DNA from: Acetofilamentum sp. | Lineage (GTDB): Bacteria > Bacteroidota > Bacteroidia > Bacteroidales > DYOH01 | Length of the DNA: 54,778 bases | Assembly (NCBI GenBank): GCA_020720625.1 | Contig: DYOH01000004.1 | Coordinates: 1 to 54,778, forward strand | Direction: 5' to 3' | Notes under the pieces: generated by a model | The model's input: the letters and a program-made list of their open reading frames with translations, nothing else | What the model was told of the DNA's origin: nothing | The model's database searches: none | In this document: piece by piece, positions 53,068 through 54,778 of the stretch | Layout of the letters: the number at the start of each line of letters is the position of its first letter | Numbering within the stretch: position 1 is the stretch's first letter | Program-made: the position numbers and the translations under genes

Positions 53068-53892
53068 ATGAACAAAGTTGAACTTCCTTTTTTCGATAAA
53101 GTAGTTATTATTACAGGTGCTTCGTCGGGCATAGGAAAAGCCACAGCCATTGAATTTGCCAAGCAAGGTGCAAAAGTTGTTTTAGCTGCCCGAAGCATAG
53201 AAAAACTTAACGAAATTAGCCAAACACTTAAATCAATACAAGCCGATTTCTTGATTCAAGAAACTGATGTGAGACAGGTAGAGCAATGCAAGCTGTTAAT
53301 TGACAACACTATAGCAAAATTTGGCAAAATCGATGTACTAATAAATAATGCAGGCTTATCCATGCGCGCAGGTTTTGCAGATTTACAGCTAGATGTGCTG
53401 GAGGAATTAATGCAAACCAACTTTTGGGGTGCTGTATATTGCAGCAAATTTGCCTTTCCCTACCTGATAAAAAATAAAGGTAGCATTGTGGCCGTTTCAT
53501 CTATTTCGGGACTTACTCCTTTGCCCGGACGCACCGGCTATGCTGCATCTAAACATGCCATGGATGGTTTTTTTAATTCTTTACGTGTGGAATCTATTCC
53601 CAAATATTTGCATATATTGGTTATTCACCCAAGTTTTACACAATCGAATATAAGAAATGCCGCCCTGAATAAGGATGGACAGGCACAACATGAGACTCCA
53701 CGCGATGAGAAAAAAATGATGAGTTCTGAAGAAGTGGCTGTAATTTTGGTGAAAGCCGTACAAAGAAGAACAAAACATCTCGTACTCGGAAAAGGTGGAA
53801 AGGCATTGGTTTGGTTTTATAAACATTTTCCGAATTTTACAGAAAAATTCATTTATAATCAGATGTCGAAAGAGCCTAATGCTCCGTTTTAA
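53068..53892 (+). CDS. Short-chain dehydrogenase/reductase (second paralogue)
   Basis: A classical 274-residue SDR with NAD(P)-binding TGASSGIGKATA (near 16), NNAGLSMRAG near 93, catalytic Ser in AVSSISGLTPLPG near 146 and YAASK near 159. It is related to the first SDR (7563-8360) along the whole length, including the YAASKHA..GF..SLR.E segment and the lid (NKDGQAQHETPRDEKKM). It closes the TetR-GNAT-SDR operon, so the TetR ligand may be its substrate or product. Substrate unknown. Confidence 0.9.
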   Translation: MNKVELPFFDKVVIITGASSGIGKATAIEFAKQGAKVVLAARSIEKLNEISQTLKSIQADFLIQETDVRQVEQCKLLIDNTIAKFGKIDVLINNAGLSMRAGFADLQLDVLEELMQTNFWGAVYCSKFAFPYLIKNKGSIVAVSSISGLTPLPGRTGYAASKHAMDGFFNSLRVESIPKYLHILVIHPSFTQSNIRNAALNKDGQAQHETPRDEKKMMSSEEVAVILVKAVQRRTKHLVLGKGGKALVWFYKHFPNFTEKFIYNQMSKEPNAPF

Positions 53893-54054
53893 AATCCATC
53901 TTTTCAATAATTCTTAGTTGCCTTTGAAATAAAAAAATTACGCAAGAATTTTCAAATTGAAGTAGCATACAATTTAATACTACTCCAGTTTATAAATAAA
54001 ATCTAGCGCTATATTATTCCGTTTTGAAAAATTAAGTTACTTCGGAAAAATGTT

Positions 54055-54778
54055 TTACCAAACAATATTGCAATTGGGTAGAATACTTTTTAATTTATTT
54101 TTTTCGTCTAAAGATAAATTATTTCCACTTAATTTTAGTAATTGAAGAGACTTACAATTCTGTATTGAGTTGGGAATATATTCTAAATTTAAATTTTCAA
54201 GGTACAATTCATTTAGTTCTATTAAATTTCCAATTTCTTGACTTATTTCATTAAAGTTGTTGTTGCTCAAGCTTAATATCTTAAGTTGCTTGAGATATGT
54301 AATCTCTTGCGGGAATTTTTTTAATTGATTGTTTTTTAAGTTTAGTGATTCAAGATTCTTTAACTCAATAAATGATCTTGGAAGTATTTCCAATTTGTTG
54401 TTGTTAATATACAATTGTGATAAATTTTGAAGATTTGAAATTTTTAAAGGCAATGTAGATATTGCATTATAGCTCAAAACTAAAACTAATAATTCTGTAA
54501 AACTGCATATTGTATCAATTTTCGAAATTTTATTATTGGCTAAATATAATTCAGTAAGCTGTTTATTAATTATTTGTTTCACAGGTATATCTATTAAATC
54601 ATGATTTGATAAGTTAATAGAGTCATTTTTTTGATTGATGTGTAATTTTTTATTTAAAGATACTTCATAATTATTAGTATCTAAATCATTTTGCTGTGAT
54701 TGTGTTTTTGGTGTGATTGAATATTGATTCTCTTGTTTTGTCTGATTTAACTGATTTTCAATATTATTCTTTTCTTGC
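54055..54778 (-). CDS. Leucine-rich-repeat protein, partial (5' end outside window)
   Basis: The minus-strand frame is open from position 54778 to the stop at 54055-54057, 240 residues visible, with no proper start inside the window; a GTG at 54580-54582 is internal, because repeat-like sequence (SINLSNHDLIDIP) continues upstream of it. The edge part is Gln/Asn-rich (QEKNNIENQLNQTKQENQ). Then about seven LRRs of the 'L..L.L.NN.L..LP..I..L..L' type, about 23 residues each (LTELYLANNKISKI, LSQLYINNNKLEILP, LESLNLKNNQLKKFP, LKILSLSNNNFNEIS, LNELYLENLNLEYIP, LQLLKLSGNNLSLDE). A binding surface role is likely; nothing more can be said without the N-terminal part. Confidence 0.8.
   Translation of the reverse strand, partial: QEKNNIENQLNQTKQENQYSITPKTQSQQNDLDTNNYEVSLNKKLHINQKNDSINLSNHDLIDIPVKQIINKQLTELYLANNKISKIDTICSFTELLVLVLSYNAISTLPLKISNLQNLSQLYINNNKLEILPRSFIELKNLESLNLKNNQLKKFPQEITYLKQLKILSLSNNNFNEISQEIGNLIELNELYLENLNLEYIPNSIQNCKSLQLLKLSGNNLSLDEKNKLKSILPNCNIVW

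Noticed and set aside
1-54778. CRISPR arrays, insertion sequences, prophage or rRNA
   Set aside because: No regular repeat-spacer pattern, transposase, integrase, phage structural gene or rRNA-like sequence was noticed in reading both strands.

Overview
The window is AT-rich and reads as Bacteroidota chromosome. The evidence is the family mix: a TamL-type lipoprotein, several large secreted S9, M14 and BNR proteins, a BtuB-like TonB receptor, a LytTR regulator with its own membrane anchor, outer-membrane proteins ending in Phe, and many -7 boxes of the form TAnnTTTG, the Bacteroidota housekeeping promoter, with no clear Shine-Dalgarno sites. No phage, insertion sequence, CRISPR array or rRNA was seen. 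Most genes are housekeeping or cell-envelope genes in short operons.

Layout. 1-1331: the start of a histidine operon on the minus strand (hisG, then a broken or cut hisD), preceded by a complete attenuator: promoter, His-rich leader peptide and terminator. 1366-4375: a DUF438-like/hemerythrin-like/PAS protein and a secreted M14 carboxypeptidase. 4376-4890: a gene-poor gap with a nested hairpin and a 5'-truncated FMN-binding gene remnant. 4891-8360: a GT39-like membrane protein, a CAP-domain protein and a short-chain dehydrogenase. 8436-10164 (minus): an acyltransferase and a membrane-anchored LytTR regulator. 10323-14293: a tightly packed secreted trio, namely a PafA-like alkaline phosphatase homologue that has lost most active-site residues, a subtilase and a small predicted outer-membrane protein. 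14301-17031: aspartase (minus), then ruvX-def (plus). 17230-26570 (minus): BNR propeller protein, PIF1-like helicase, SMP-30-like lipoprotein, TonB receptor and TrmH-family methyltransferase. 26628-35151 (plus): tamL, accD, NSS transporter, HhH protein and a SpoIIE-type phosphatase receptor. 35148-39397 (minus): DUF3820, M3 peptidase, hemH and rlmN, probably one operon. 39441-46641: HD hydrolase (plus), isochorismatase-fold hydrolase and S9 peptidase (minus), and a thioredoxin-fold/OmpA fusion (plus). 46642-47203: two identical tRNA-Asn genes flanked by two decayed tRNA remnants. 47204-51069 (minus): a GNAT protein and a TolB-propeller/outer-membrane-barrel fusion. 51325-53892 (plus): a TetR-GNAT-SDR operon with a candidate operator. 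54055-54778 (minus): a leucine-rich-repeat gene that runs off the right edge.

The most notable items are the His-codon attenuator, the pseudo-phosphatase/subtilase/outer-membrane-protein trio opposite a LytTR sensor, the internally duplicated thioredoxin-OmpA protein, and the tRNA-Asn pair with remnants on both sides. I did not see a clear case for a wholly new defence or mobile system. Functions are assigned by motif reading only; no database search was run.
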